A DNA stretch of 64,000 nt from Adiantum capillus-veneris. Lineage: Eukaryota; Streptophyta; Polypodiopsida; Polypodiales; Pteridaceae. Below the pieces are notes generated by a model. It had not been told where the DNA came from, did no database searches, and was given only the letters and a program-made list of their open reading frames with translations. Position 1 is the stretch's first letter. Each line of letters starts with the position of its first letter. Position numbers and translations under genes: made by a program. Below are positions 21,871 through 33,285 of this stretch, in pieces. The stretch spans positions 100,669,587 through 100,733,586 of the forward strand of contig CM043966.1 of assembly GCA_014529385.2 (NCBI GenBank), in the 5' to 3' direction.

Positions 21871-21965
21871 GAGAGCGTTACCTGCTCTTTGCTTGAGGGC
21901 GCCGAAAAACTCAGATCTGAGATCTGAGTTTTTGGGCGCGCTCGGTTATTTTTTTTACCCCAGCT

Positions 21966-22059
21966 GGCGTCGCTATGAGCGTCGCTATAAGCGTCGCAAA
22001 TTTACAAAGAAATTTGCGACGCTCATAGCGACGCTTATAGCGACGCTCATAGCGACGCC
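21966..22059. repeat. Right subterminal hairpin made of GCGTCGCTA units
   Basis: The left arm (21966-22003) and right arm (22010-22059) are reverse complements around ACAAAG, both ending in the AAATTT core. The right arm has one extra 12-bp unit. Each arm is built of 12-bp units GCGTCGCTATNA. Two more direct copies follow at 22077-22099, close to the terminus. Confidence 0.9.
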
Positions 22060-22109
22060 GGGAATTTTTTTTTTGAGCGTCGCTGTGTGAGCGTCGCTAA
22101 TGTGAAGAG

Positions 22110-22121
22110 CCTCTTGTAGTG
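22110..22121 (-). repeat. Right terminal inverted repeat of the CACTA element
   Basis: CCTCTTGTAGTG is the exact inverse of the left terminus. TTT follows. Confidence 0.95.
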
Positions 22122-23090
22122 TTTGACCTAAACACATTCTATGCACCTAAAACAAGTCCTAAATTGAATTTGGTCTTGTCGGAATCACTTCGTGCTTTGT
22201 CGATTCTGAAATCATCGATTTTTGTGACTACATGGCGTGTAGAGTTGGTTAGTCACTTTTGAGGCTATGAACTTGTCCGCAACATAGTCCTGAAGCAACT
22301 CATCCAATTATGGCGCATTTGGAGTCAATTTGACCTCGTATGTTGGATTTGATGCTTTGTAGCCTTCAAGCCATTTCTGCTTTTTGAGGGCTTGGCTTGA
22401 TTGATTTTTATGAAACCAATCATATACATGTGTATAGACCTCGTAGGTAAGAATCCAATTCTTGCAACTGCAAAAAACCTACCTTTTGTACTTGGGACCC
22501 CCTCGACCCTTGCCAAATGGTCAACTGTAGATATAGAAGTGTTCTATCATGCTAGGACATGCTACAGTTCAAGTCTCATCTGATTTGGTTGAGTTGACAG
22601 GCCGCTATGGTCGATTTTTGATTATAGGTCTTTGTGCATTGCTCGAATTCTAGGGTTTTTTCCAAGGGTTTAGACTAGCTACCGGCTGTACAAAATGGAT
22701 CATTGATAAGTATAGAACTTACCCCTCATGTCTCGTGTGAGACGGCGTTGAAAACAGGCAGCTGTGCACTCCAAAAAATGCGTGCGAAGAGGTCGAAGAG
22801 CTCTCTCTCCAAAGGCAACAAGTGGAAATGAGGTGATTTTAGCCTACCCTGGGTATCTATACTTGGACTTCCCGAACCAATTTTCCCCAAATCCCCCTGG
22901 TAGTCCTACTAGGCTGTGAAATCTATGTTAGGGTCAAAAATTTCCCCAATCGGATTCCTATAGCTCATTCTACAAGAATTCCGTAAAAGTAGGTCTGGCC
23001 GCCTAATTTAGGCTTCTCGCTTCCTCGGGGGGTTCACTATGTGTAAGACTACCATATCACGTGCGTTCAAGACATGTTTGTAAAACCCCT
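22122..23090 (-). other. Leader of D1, second part, non-coding
   Basis: This stretch is collinear with 63105-64000 of D2 (for example TTTGACCTA at the start and ACTTACCCCTCATGTCTCGTG near 22720). No ORF is conserved between the two. The match to D2 ends where the window ends, so the sequence after 22980 cannot be compared. Confidence 0.65.
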
Positions 23091-23733
23091 AATCTGTGAA
23101 TTTTGTTAGGAATATAATATACCCTTTTCTCTTAAAATCTGTAAGTTTTTTTCAAATTTGAAAAAATAATGCCCTTTTGTATATATATTTATGTAAGTTT
23201 CAAGAGATTTAAATACCCTTCTGTTGAACTCACGTGATAGTTTACATTTTATTAGGTGACCTCCCCGGGGCTGCTTCCATCTGCCGATTTGATTGAAATT
23301 TTTTGTGCCTGTCCACCTTTTCTTTCTAATCATCAGCATGTCTTTAGTTTTTCCATCTGAGCTCCTTTGCTATTTATTATTAATTTTTGACCTGTTTATG
23401 AGAAAAATCAAAGAAAATAACAAAATGCGCTCAAAAAGCAAAGTGAAAATCCAATAATTAATAAAATCCATTGAAAAACATAGCTTTATTGTTTTTTGTT
23501 GGATTTCTCTATTTTTAAGTATCAATATCAAGAAAAATGATAAAAAATAACAAAAAAGGACTATTTTTTAATGATTTTCTGATAGTATATACACTATTTA
23601 TACTCATCGGGGAGATATCATCAGTAAATTTCCCTTGTTGATGAATTATAAGGGCATTATTAGGTGATTTTGCAAAAATTCACATGTTAACATCGATTTT
23701 TTTTCTCCCTCTTCAAACATTGTCCTTAATTAC
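23091..23733. other. AT-rich segment, possible degenerate LTR
   Basis: No gene is seen. Read on the minus strand, a purine-rich run (GAAGAGGGAGAAAAAAAA, 23697-23714) is followed by TGTTAACATGTG, which resembles a polypurine tract next to an LTR start. It could be the 3' LTR of X or of another element, but it does not resemble the LTR at 52121-53033 and no partner copy is visible. Confidence 0.25.
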
Positions 23734-23940
23734 TTAGTGCATTTCCACCCCTCCTAGATGGCATACTCCGGGACGACTGTGTGCATGGGATGAATAATCG
23801 TGTCTATACATAGCCTTGGTTGGCTCTACCATGCTTTGAAGATCAATGCAGTTCAAACCAATATGCTGTGTAAGAGTTGGGTCTTGAGTAATTAACTCAA
23901 GGGTTTCTGTTGTCGAGGCTTTCTGATGCTGTCTTCCAAA
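23734..23940 (-). pseudogene. Open frame fragment, possible C terminus of the X 3' ORF
   Basis: The minus strand is open for about 65 codons up to the TAA at 23734-23736 (contains LELITQDPTLTQ and MYRHDYSSHA). Since G inserted at 23969/30726, this sequence adjoins the 3' part of X at 30731. No domain is recognised. It may be the end of the extra ORF downstream of integrase, or chance. Confidence 0.25.
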
Positions 23941-23969
23941 GAGAAATCTTGTACTTTGTGTGCTCTTTG

Positions 23970-24448
23970 TGTTATGGAATTGATATTTTATTATTCATTG
24001 TAGATGTGACAGGTGGAAAAGACTAGACTGAGCTAGGCCTTTGCGAATGAAAAAATATAAATTGTATATTTTATTAGTCAAGTGCTCTTTATGAGCTTTG
24101 GCCATTTATGACCGGCCGGCCAATTTGTACTCACATTGACCATTCAAGAAATCTATAAATGAAATACGTGCAAGAGGGAAATGGTCACTCTTGCACAGGG
24201 GGAGATTGCACCTAGTGTCTGTGTATTCTTCTCTCCTCTCTTCTCTTCTCTCTCGTCATGCCAGGCGTAGCACTCCGTTCTAGAAGGTGCGCCTGCACGT
24301 GTGTTGTCTTGCTCTGGCTCTCTCTCTATTCGCTTATGGCCTCGATTCTGTGCTACGAGACTCGTCAGGTATGTGGATTTGTCGGTTTTATGATTGCAAC
24401 ATGTTATTTTGCTATTTTGCAGGGAACTCCACGCTCTCGTTTGTAGCA
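23970..24448 (+). repeat. 5' LTR of element G
   Basis: This 479-bp LTR contains a TATA-type box TATAAAT at 24154-24160 and a CT-rich segment after it. It is matched by 30246-30725. Confidence 0.93.
24154..24160 (+). promoter_or_regulatory. TATA box in the 5' LTR of element G
   Basis: CTATAAATGAAA is conserved in both LTRs (30430-30436 in the other copy). Its position, about 290 bp before the LTR end, fits a U3/R border. Confidence 0.55.
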
Positions 24449-24449
24449 G

Positions 24450-24467
24450 TGGTATCAAAGCTCTGAG
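24450..24467 (+). other. Primer binding site of element G
   Basis: TGGTATCAAAGCTCTGAG begins two bases after the LTR end. It resembles the common TGGTATCAGAGC initiator tRNA-Met site with one substitution. Confidence 0.75.
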
Positions 24468-24785
24468 AGCGTGCCTTCAAATACAAGTAAAGCTATGGAG
24501 AGCTTTGAGTGCAAGAGCTAAGTCAATTTCTTCTTATGCATTAATTTATTTAAATTTTTTTCTTCTCGCATGGTGTATTGTTTCTTGAAAGACATACTTA
24601 AGAGATTATTATTTATTACCAATATAAATTTTCTTTATTTATTTTTTCTTTTCCAGTATGGGGCACCCAATCACATAAAATCATAAATTATAAAGAATAA
24701 AACACGATACCAGGGAATTGGGCAACGCGGCGGTGAGAGAGAAGAAAAGGGGATTAGGGCACGTGAAAGAAGGACGTTTTTTTTT

Positions 24786-24819
<34 letters not shown>

Positions 24820-24936
24820 AATCGTCTCCTCTGCAGCTTGCCTCTACATGAAGAACGCTCGACCTACCTTGTCGTCCCTCTTTGTCTCTTTGCATGCCAG
24901 TTCAAAAAAATAAAAACCCAGTTCAATTATGGAAAA

Positions 24937-24971
<35 letters not shown>

Positions 24972-27900
24972 TGGCAATGCGTGCAGCCGAGTGGTGGATG
25001 CCTTTGTGTCCTGGCTGCACTCAACAAATTTGGAGACCTGCGCAGGATGACGACGGACAGTTTCAGGGCAAGAAGCTACTGGTCAGGGCAAGAAGCTGAT
25101 GAAAGTGGAGGAGAGGAGAGGAGAGGAGAGGAGAGGAGAGGCATGGGGGTGGGAGGTGTGAAGAGAGATTGCGCAGAGGAGGCGGTGACTTGACATGAGC
25201 AGATGCTCCCAACCCAACGTGCGAGGAGGACTTGTGCATGCGAGGTTTGCAGAGAGGAGAGCGGAGGAATGGCGACAGGTGCGTGAGCAGATGGCGGAGA
25301 GGAGATACATAGTATCGCTGAATATGACTAGAATATTCGAAGGGGATTTGGAAACTTATTGAATTTCCTTTTTTGAGATCCAGTAGGTAGTAGAAAGAAA
25401 GTAATATTAAAAATCGCCTATTTTTCATAATCCACTCGGGCAGCGGAGCATCGAAGGGGTTGCATGTAGAATCTGCTTTACAACCCATTGCAATGACCCA
25501 CACATTAGCATAAGTTATGATAGCTACATATGTACAAAAATTCTACAAGAGAAGCTTGCCCGAAGACGACGAAGATTTTTTTGTGTGCTGTCCTGCTCCC
25601 AGTGAGATAGGCATAGAAAAGCCGCGAAACTTACATTTGAATATCTTTCAGTTCAGAAGAGAAAGCAATAGGAAACCAATAAGGATAACCATATGTATAC
25701 AACGAAACAATCTTGAGGAGAAGTAAAAGCGGTCAAAGCATAATTTTATGGACCTTGAAGAAGTTGAAAGACGAAGAATAATACGAATTCCAGGACACCT
25801 TCAGTGTGTGACTGATTATAAGGTAGAGAGAAACGGGACAACACAGAAGCAGTTGTGATGGTAGGCAACAATGACACTCACACCACGTTGAGAGCCTCAC
25901 TCTAGCATCGTTGCCAAAACCTGCAAGTGTTGCATGAGTAGAAACAACTCTCAGCTAAGCTGGCAACAACATCATCGATGTCAACAACAGCTAGCAAACA
26001 ACAGTCCCATGCAACGCTAGCAATCAACAAAATAACGACAGACCCTCAACCATCCACAGGCCATGCAGAAAGCCGTGACGATCAGTTGTCTCTCTCTCTC
26101 TCTCTCTCTCTCCAATTGACGTCTCACTCCCTTTCTCTCTCTATTGCTGCAGTTCCATCACGCTGGCCAAGGCCCATCACTGAATTTTCTTTTTCCTCTT
26201 ATTATTTTTATTCTTTCTCTTTGTCTGGTCAACTATCGACCACACTCTCTTGGGGTGGCCCTGTTCTGACGATTGCAACCATGCAAATTGCCCACTTCAT
26301 GGTTGAGCATGCACCTCCCCCACTTCACACTACCTAGACCCGGTTGCCATGCGGCCTATGCCGATTGTCTCTACCTCTCCCTCTTGCATGGCAGTGCCAA
26401 CTGATTGGCACGTGCAGTCATCGTGAATCTCAGTGTAGTACCAGATAAACGTAGCATGCAGTGCTCAACCATATCTGCCATGCACCCTTCTCTCTCTCTT
26501 TCACTGTGCATGAGCGTTTTGCTCTTGCTCTGGTCAACCAATGACCATAGTCCCATACTCAAATGCAGCCCCTGTCTCTCTTTAAGTTTCCGCCCGCCAC
26601 CAACTCATGTTCACTTACCATCCTCTCTCTCTATCACTCTCCCCACCATGTAATCAGTATCTTTCACTACAGAGCCGCTTTGAGCCACTCGACTCCTTCA
26701 TCCAGCCACTCGACTGCAGCACCCTGAGTTTGCATGGCTGTTCATACACTGTGACATAGTGGCCACACCTTTTCACCCTCTCGGATCTTACCAACCTCCC
26801 ATACAAATTGTGGCGCTTATACGGCCTGTAAGCAACTCACTGTCACACTCGTATGAGACCACTTTATTTTTTATCTGCAAGCCTAGAGGGAGGTGGGTTC
26901 TTATACCTATGTGGTATGGGGAGAGGGGCAAAGCAAGCAACATGCACACGAACACATAAGCACCCAAGATTGTAGGCCTAACAAGCAGGGCTACTTCCTT
27001 ATGTAATCTGGCACAAATGCATACAAAATGGCAATGCTTATACTGCATGCCCAGAGAACGCTGCAATGGGCTGGTGGTAGAGTACTACCTCTGCAAGCTT
27101 ACAATATTCAACAAGGAGATGCTACGGGCAAGGGGCTCTCACAATTTTGGTGATGTAGGACGAGTAGGCAAATCAAGTGTGCAGAGAAGGTGGGTATGGT
27201 GAAAGGGGTCAAATACCCAAGGGGAGTTGTGATGAGCCCACGTGTTCTACAGATCATTCTGGAGCTCCTCACCCACATGCATGTGCTACCTAGCCACCCT
27301 CATATGTTGAACAACCTCAATCAACGTTTATCATTATCTTTTTCTCTTTCTCAGTTGCCGGCCAGTAGTCATAGTACTTGACACTCGCTCTCTCTCTTGC
27401 TCGTGCCACCTCAGATATACACACACACACACACCATTTAGACCCGAGCATCAACACACCTCTCTTGTTCACAAAGAGCTCGTACTAACATAACACTCAT
27501 CTGTACTGCTATTGTATGCCTTGATGCAATCTAATATAGCTTCTATAAGAACATAGACGATAAGGAATGTGTGTAGCTGCTCAACACATGATCTGAGTGT
27601 GGTTATGGAGTCCCCCATGCCACCTCCAATGGCTAGGCATCGTAGCTTCTATTTCCTCGACATTGTTTATATATTGCATAGGCACATGAATCTGCATGAA
27701 GGGCAACAACCCTCTTCTTTCTATGATAGATCATTGTAGGCGATAGCTTGTGCCTTGGGTGGTGTATATTTTCAATTTGCAAGGATTGTTGTGGGCCGTT
27801 ATGTCCTCGCCCACAAGTTTGCAGGCATACAAATTTGCAACCTGCAAAATTGTTTCTCGAATCTCATATCCCCTCCAACAAAGCCTTGAAGGTTTGTGAA

Positions 27901-28252
27901 AGTTTTCTTAAGGAAACAAAGTTTTGTGAATGGTGTTGCAAAAGAGGGCCATTACACTATGAAGATATGCATATACTCCATTTATGGTTGTAACTCTCTT
28001 GTTGTAAATGTATGTTAGCTCTAAGCACATCATTCTCTCAATGTCTCTCTCTTTTTCTTCTACGTGCATGAATGAATGCATCACAACGTGCGATGTGTAC
28101 AAGTGTTTCAAACCAGGGCACCATGATAAGAGAGAGAACGAGGGTTTAAAGAATGCCAAGTGCTGCTAGTAAAGATAAGTTTTTAATTTTTTTTAATTTT
28201 TTGTAAAGGGCGGAATCAAGGTCTTGCCTCATGCATGCGAAAAGATGCTCAA

Positions 28253-28370
<118 letters not shown>

Positions 28371-29624
28371 CCTTGTAAGTTGGCAAAGGCAACCAATGTT
28401 AACTCACATACGTTCTCTAATCTCCCCTCATTGTCTCCACCCAAAGAAATCCCTGAACTTGCATCACTACAGTAGCTACATCCTGGTCGCTTCGGAGCAT
28501 CCTCATGTACACCTATTACCATCTGATATAGTCTACGGGTTTCTCCACAAGCGTGGGATATTTAATTTTCCAAGTAAGTTACAAGCTACCATGGAGGAAG
28601 TGGATAATTTCAACATGCCACCAAAGATAGTATGCATCAGTTCTGAAATCATGCAATAGCAAAGATAAGATGCACATCTCACGAAAAATGTAATCTTATT
28701 AGTCTTGACATTGTTGTGGTTTTGTTTTGGCTTTGAATACACTCTAGCTATAATATTCACGTTTTTTTTAAAGGCCCTTGTGAAAGTAGTCACAGATGAA
28801 CACAATTTTCTAGTCCTTGGTATGTTCTCATTGTTTGCGCTAATGAGTCTATGATATATCACTGCATATGTGTTTGACCTTCAACCAAAATTTTTGAATG
28901 AAATTACGATCGAATATGACCATGGTAGTCTTTAATGAATCTTTTAAACATTCAATTTATTCTCTTGGCACAAATAGTGTTTTTCTCTTAAATTTTGTTA
29001 CAAATGGTAGTCAAAAACTTCTTAACACTGTTATATTTTTAACTTTCTATGGTTTGCTTTGATAGAGCTCGCCAAAGTCTACACAATTGTCATTAGTTAT
29101 TTCACAATTCAAAAGCTACAAGTAATGACACTGCTAACCTTTTCACCCTCAATCCTTCCCCTATACCATAGACCACCCTCTCGAGCAAGATAAGTCCTTT
29201 CCTACTTTTATATGTCAAGTTCGTATTTGTATAGAAAGGACCAAGACTCATGGACTTAGGAGGTACTATCTATCCTAAGCGCTTCATTTGTTAAGTATGG
29301 TAACTCTCTTGTCTACAATTACGACAACCTCTGGATGTGTCTACTAGTATGTACCTCTAGTACATCAAGCATTTTTTATTTGCATTGTCTTATCAATTGA
29401 ATACTCCAACCCTGCTATGGTTAGGGCTTACTACTTGCACTGCATGAATTTTTTTTATTGACATGATTATTCATAAGCTATACAGCTACTCATGTGAGCT
29501 AATGTGCTCTCGGATGGTATACAACAATTTGTAAGTCCCCTCCTACTCAAACATGCTCCAAATTGGTCTCACACATGTGATAAATGTTATAATTTTATGT
29601 CTAGCCTAGTCCATTGGTCACGGA

Positions 29625-29825
29625 CACACAGATTCGTTGATTTAGGTAGTGTATAGATACTCATTCTGGTGCAGATCCGCCGATTTAGGCAGCACATTGA
29701 TAAATTGTAGATTCATGATTTTTTGAAAAACAATGCAGATCCACCGATTTAGGCAGCATTAGTGCAGACTCGCGGATTCAGGCAGCACGTCTTATTGGTG
29801 TAGATTCGCCGATTTAGGCAACACC
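29625..29825 (+). repeat. Five degenerate copies of a 24-bp motif
   Basis: The motif GCAGATCCGCCGATTTAGGC, followed by AGCA, recurs with changes near 29629, 29671, 29735, 29764 and 29800. Spacing is irregular (29 to 64 bp), so this is not a simple tandem repeat. Function unknown. Confidence 0.75.
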
Positions 29826-30245
29826 AATCACAAAATCATGCTGGAGTGGCTGGCCACCATTGTGACTGGTATGATTTTGTCACCCGGGTATAGAAAATGA
29901 AAGATATTTTGGATTTGGATTTGGAATTGGTATATGATGATTTTTTGTCGCGACAGTATTTATGGAAGTGAACTTGAGATTGATGAGAATTGATTTATAC
30001 AATGATGATCAGTGACACCAATGATATCTTGATTCATCAGGGTATGACATATACTGCTAATTCTAGTGGTATGGGACACTAGGATCGGTAGTATGTGGAT
30101 GATGGCAGGCATAAGCAATATTGTCTAATTTTATGTATTTTTCTTTTACTATTTGATACAGATTTCTAATCATTGTTTTTGACAAGTATTGTTTGCAGAT
30201 TTTTATCTTCGCAACTGAGGACAGTTGCTTTCCAATGGAGAGGTA

Positions 30246-30725
30246 TGTTTTGGAATTGATATTTTATTATTCATTGCAGATGTGACAGGTGGAAAATACT
30301 AGACCGAGCTAGGCCTTTGCGAATGAAAATATATATATTATACATTTTATTCTTCAAGTGCTCTTTATGAGCTTTAGCCATTTATGACCGGCCGACCAGT
30401 TTGTACTCACATTGACCATTCAAGAAATCTATAAATGAAATACGTGCAAGAGGGAAATGGTCACTCTTGCATGGGGGGAGATTGCACCCAGTGTCTGTGT
30501 ATTCTTCTCTCCTCTCTCCTCTTCTCTCTCGTCGTGCCAGGCGTAGCACTCCGTTCTAGGAGGTGTGCCTGCATGTGTGTTGTCTTGCTCTGGCTCTCTC
30601 TCTCTGTTCGCTTATGGCCTTGATTCTGTGCTACGAGACTCACCAAGTATGCGGATTTGTCGGTTTTATGATTGCAACGTGTTATTTGCTATTTTGCAGG
30701 GAACTCCACGCTCCCATTTGTAGCA
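30246..30725 (+). repeat. 3' LTR of element G
   Basis: This 480-bp partner of the left LTR is preceded by AATGGAGAGGTA, a weak polypurine tract, and followed by CTTTG. Confidence 0.93.
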
Positions 30726-30730
30726 CTTTG

Positions 30731-31230
30731 CTTGATTGTTCCATCAAGATGCTTTAGCATGCTGATTGCCTGAGCTTTAGGTATCAACAATGGTTATTGC
30801 TGAGATTTTTCCCACCATTGATATTTTGGTTTGCTTGGTGCAGACTATTGTGGTTGAGTCTTCTGAGACTTAACTCTCCATAGCTTGAGTGGTTTTCCAG
30901 TTTGTGGAGAAGATAAGTGCTCCTTTTTCTTCCAAATCCATTTCGTGTTAGGTTCATTGCTCGGAGATGCTCCTCTTTGTGTTTTTAACTTTGGAACCGT
31001 CTTTGATTTTGTCGATGATGTTTTGGGTACCCACATTTGAATCGGCTTATCCTTAAGCTGTGCTTTCGGTACCCAAATTTGCCTGACTCCTTGAATGCTA
31101 CTTGTAGCATTTTCTTGTTGATAGGATGGAGAAGATTAACTACTATTTGGTTTGCTTTGCTCGTAATTTCCTTTCCGTTCCTCCTTGCTTGGTGCAATTG
31201 GAACAATGAGTTGTCCGCCTTTAGGTGATA
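30731..31230 (-). other. 3' region of element X, decayed
   Basis: Minus-strand frames 30845-31036 and 30985-31206 are Lys/Gln/Ser-rich and overlap, without recognised motifs. They probably belong to the extra 3' ORF of X whose protease-like part lies just to the right, but the frame is too broken to follow. Confidence 0.35.
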
Positions 31231-31797
31231 GCTTGAGCTGATTGGTATCCTAATCTGGTACTACCTTGTATGTCCGCATCCAGAGAATTCCAAGAATCAT
31301 TGTCTCATTCATGTGTTCATCTATTAAGCATACAAACTGATGAGGACATGAACATCCATGTACTATCACATTCAAGTTGACTACTCCCAATGATGGTGTT
31401 GGGTTCTTGTTGAATCCTATGATCATCCATGTACTATCACATTCAAGTTGACTACTCCCAATGATGGTGTTGGGTTCTTGTTGAATCCTATGATAGTCAC
31501 TATTCCTGCTGTCAAAAATTGATTTCTTGTTGATTTCTTGTACGTGGAATAACTGACTGCATTTACCCTAGCTCCTGTATTGACCAAAGAATTTTGTGCT
31601 ATGATTGTTGAGTTGTACTTTGATGCGAAGGTCCATTCCATCTAACCATTCATCATTTGTTGACACTGCATCTTTCTGCAATTCCCATTGTTGGTCATCT
31701 AGTTGATGGGAATAGGTGTTTGTTGATTCTTGAGAGCAGCTTTCCTTTTGAGTACCCAAAGTCGAGCTTTCTCCTGGGCTTCATCAGTAACCTAATG
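31231..31797 (-). pseudogene. Second retropepsin-like domain of X, downstream of integrase
   Basis: The minus strand encodes NTGARVNAVSYSTYK (31520-31580), then a GVVNLNVIVHG strand region, then HQFVCLIDEHMNETMILG.LWM (31260-31350). This order (D/N-TGA, flap-side strands, ILG-h-W) is that of a retroviral-type aspartic protease. The catalytic Asp appears as Asn. A 71-bp tandem duplication (31353-31494) lies inside and shifts the frame. It lies between integrase and the 3' end, away from the usual protease at 41730-42100, so X carried two such domains. Assignment is by motif only. Confidence 0.5.
31353..31494 (+). repeat. 71-bp tandem duplication
   Basis: CATCCATGTACTATCACATT starts at 31353 and again at 31424, and the copies are nearly identical over 71 bp. 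The length is not a multiple of three, so it disrupts the overlapping frame. Confidence 0.9.
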
Positions 31798-32945
31798 TCA
31801 TTTTATCTTTCTTTGCTTAGCTGCATGCATTCTTTCTAGCAATTCATTGGTTAGTGGCAGATTGTACTTCTTTAAACGACATCCACTAATCCAATTAGCC
31901 ATTGGTTCACCATCTAGGGTGGACAACTTAACTACTCCACTGGGAGATACATTTTCAATGATAAACGGTCTGTTTCTCTTTTTCTTAAACTTGGGAATAT
32001 GTTGCTTAAGGGAATAGACTAGAACTAAGTCCCCTTTTTTGAAGATTTTTGTAATTAAATGGGAATCATAAAATTGTTTTTGTTTTCGCTTTTGTGCATA
32101 GATATGAGCTACAGCAGTTAGCATTTGCTCATCTACCTTCTCTAAATCTTCAAGTCTTTCTGACAATTCATGTCCAGTCTACTCAAGATTCGTAGCTACT
32201 CTTAGTGTCGGCAATAGAAACTCTATTGGCAATATGGTATCAAGACCATTAACAAGGTTAAAGGGTGTAGCATTTAAAGCTATTTTGAATGAAACTCGAT
32301 AAGCCCATAGAGCCGCATGGAGATTCATTTCCCAGTCTGTCCTTTCAGAACTAACCACTTTAGTCAATACCGAGCTAAGAAATTTATTTGTATGCTCAGC
32401 TTGTCCGTTTGCATGTGGGTGATAGGGAGCTAATTTGTTATGGATGACCATTAATTTATTAAGTGAATACTTGATTATCTCATTGAGGAAAATGAGTTCC
32501 CCGATCACTAACAATTTCTATTGGCAGTCCATATCTTGTGAATACATACTTATGTAAGAATGCGACAGTGGTCTTGGCATCATTCTTTTGAGTTGCTTTG
32601 GCCTCGGCCCACTTGATCAAATAGTCTGTAGCTACAATGATATATTTAGCTTGGGTTCTATAAGCAGGTGACTGTATTGGCCCAACAAAATCTATACTCC
32701 ATTTTGCGAAAGCTCTAGATTCCATCATTGGTCTTAAGGGCATGCTATCTACATGTGCTGGCATTTTTGCTCGTTGGCAAGCATCACATCTTTGAACAAT
32801 ATTCCTTGGTATATACAAAAAGTTTCGGCCACCATATACCTGCCATTAAGATTGCTCTTGCGGCGGTCTCACTAGAAAAGTGACCTCAAGCTAATCCAGC
32901 ATGTGCTTGTTCTATAATTAGAATATATTCGTCTTCATTGGCACA
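31798..32945 (-). pseudogene. Integrase of element X
   Basis: Three adjoining frames (32480-32945, 32179-32514, 31798-32166) give a zinc module (AHAGLA.GHF, then CDACQRAK), the catalytic core (D in WSIDFVGP, D in IVSDRGTHF, E in NGQAEHTNK) and a C-terminal domain (KGDLVLVYSLKQH, WISGCRLKKY). A one-base frameshift separates the core halves near 32510 and a stop lies near 32170. All three catalytic acids survive. It is a gypsy-type integrase related to that of B. Confidence 0.88.
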
Positions 32946-33154
32946 AAGACGCAAATGTTGATCCTTACCTCTTCGATACAATTGGTTTCCAATAAGAGCA
33001 TAATCTCTTGCTTCTGTTTCAATTTCTCTTCGACGGCAATTTACTCATATCGTCAGGAAATGTTTGGCTTGATAAGTAGGTAACTAGATAGTTACTCCAC
33101 TTAGGAACAAGTGACATTTGGAACAATGTTACATGAGGTATGGGTGTTTGTTTT

Positions 33155-33285
33155 TGACATTGAGGACAATCCTTTATGAAGAGCGAACATCACTCCTCAT
33201 AGTTGGCCAAAATACTCCAAGTCTCAAGATTCATTGCATAGTTTGATCTTCCGCAAAGTGAAGTCCCACTATGGTAATATGTGCT
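33155..33285 (-). pseudogene. Extra HHCC zinc-binding module of X upstream of integrase
   Basis: The minus strand shows AHITIVGLHF, then ILRLGVFWPTM, then KDCPQC, with one stop and one frame change. H-X6-H, about 30 residues, then C-X2-C is the integrase N-terminal zinc pattern. A second, complete such module lies at 32775-32912 before the core. X therefore had two in tandem. Confidence 0.55.

Larger units (their letters stand above)
14891..22121 (-). mobile_element. CACTA (En/Spm) DNA transposon, apparently intact
   Basis: The 7231-bp element begins CACTACAAGAGG and ends with its perfect inverse, flanked by TTT. It encodes a TNP2 transposase (17124-20852) and a TnpA-like protein (15538-16851), both on the minus strand. 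Both ends have dense subterminal arrays of GCGTCGCTA in both orientations. Removing it restores collinearity of D1 with D2, which proves the boundaries. Frames of both genes are open across all inferred exons, so the element may be autonomous. It also holds microsatellites (20918-20953, 21470-21870). Confidence 0.95.
13126..23090 (-). mobile_element. D-family LTR element copy 1 (D1), truncated and split by a CACTA transposon
   Basis: Minus-strand sequence at 13126-14890 and 22122 to about 22980 is collinear with 61380-64000 (D2). It contains the same unknown ORF (13126-14170) and the same leader repeats. The CACTA element sits between the two halves. The left end stops abruptly near 13126 in the middle of the ORF, and no LTR is visible at the right, so both ends are lost or unrecognised. 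The right limit is approximate, because D2 leaves the window at the matching point. Confidence 0.75.

Noticed and set aside
25063-25503. Minus-strand ORF in element G
   Set aside because: Pro/Ser/Leu-rich translation of GGAGA repeats and flanks; no domain.
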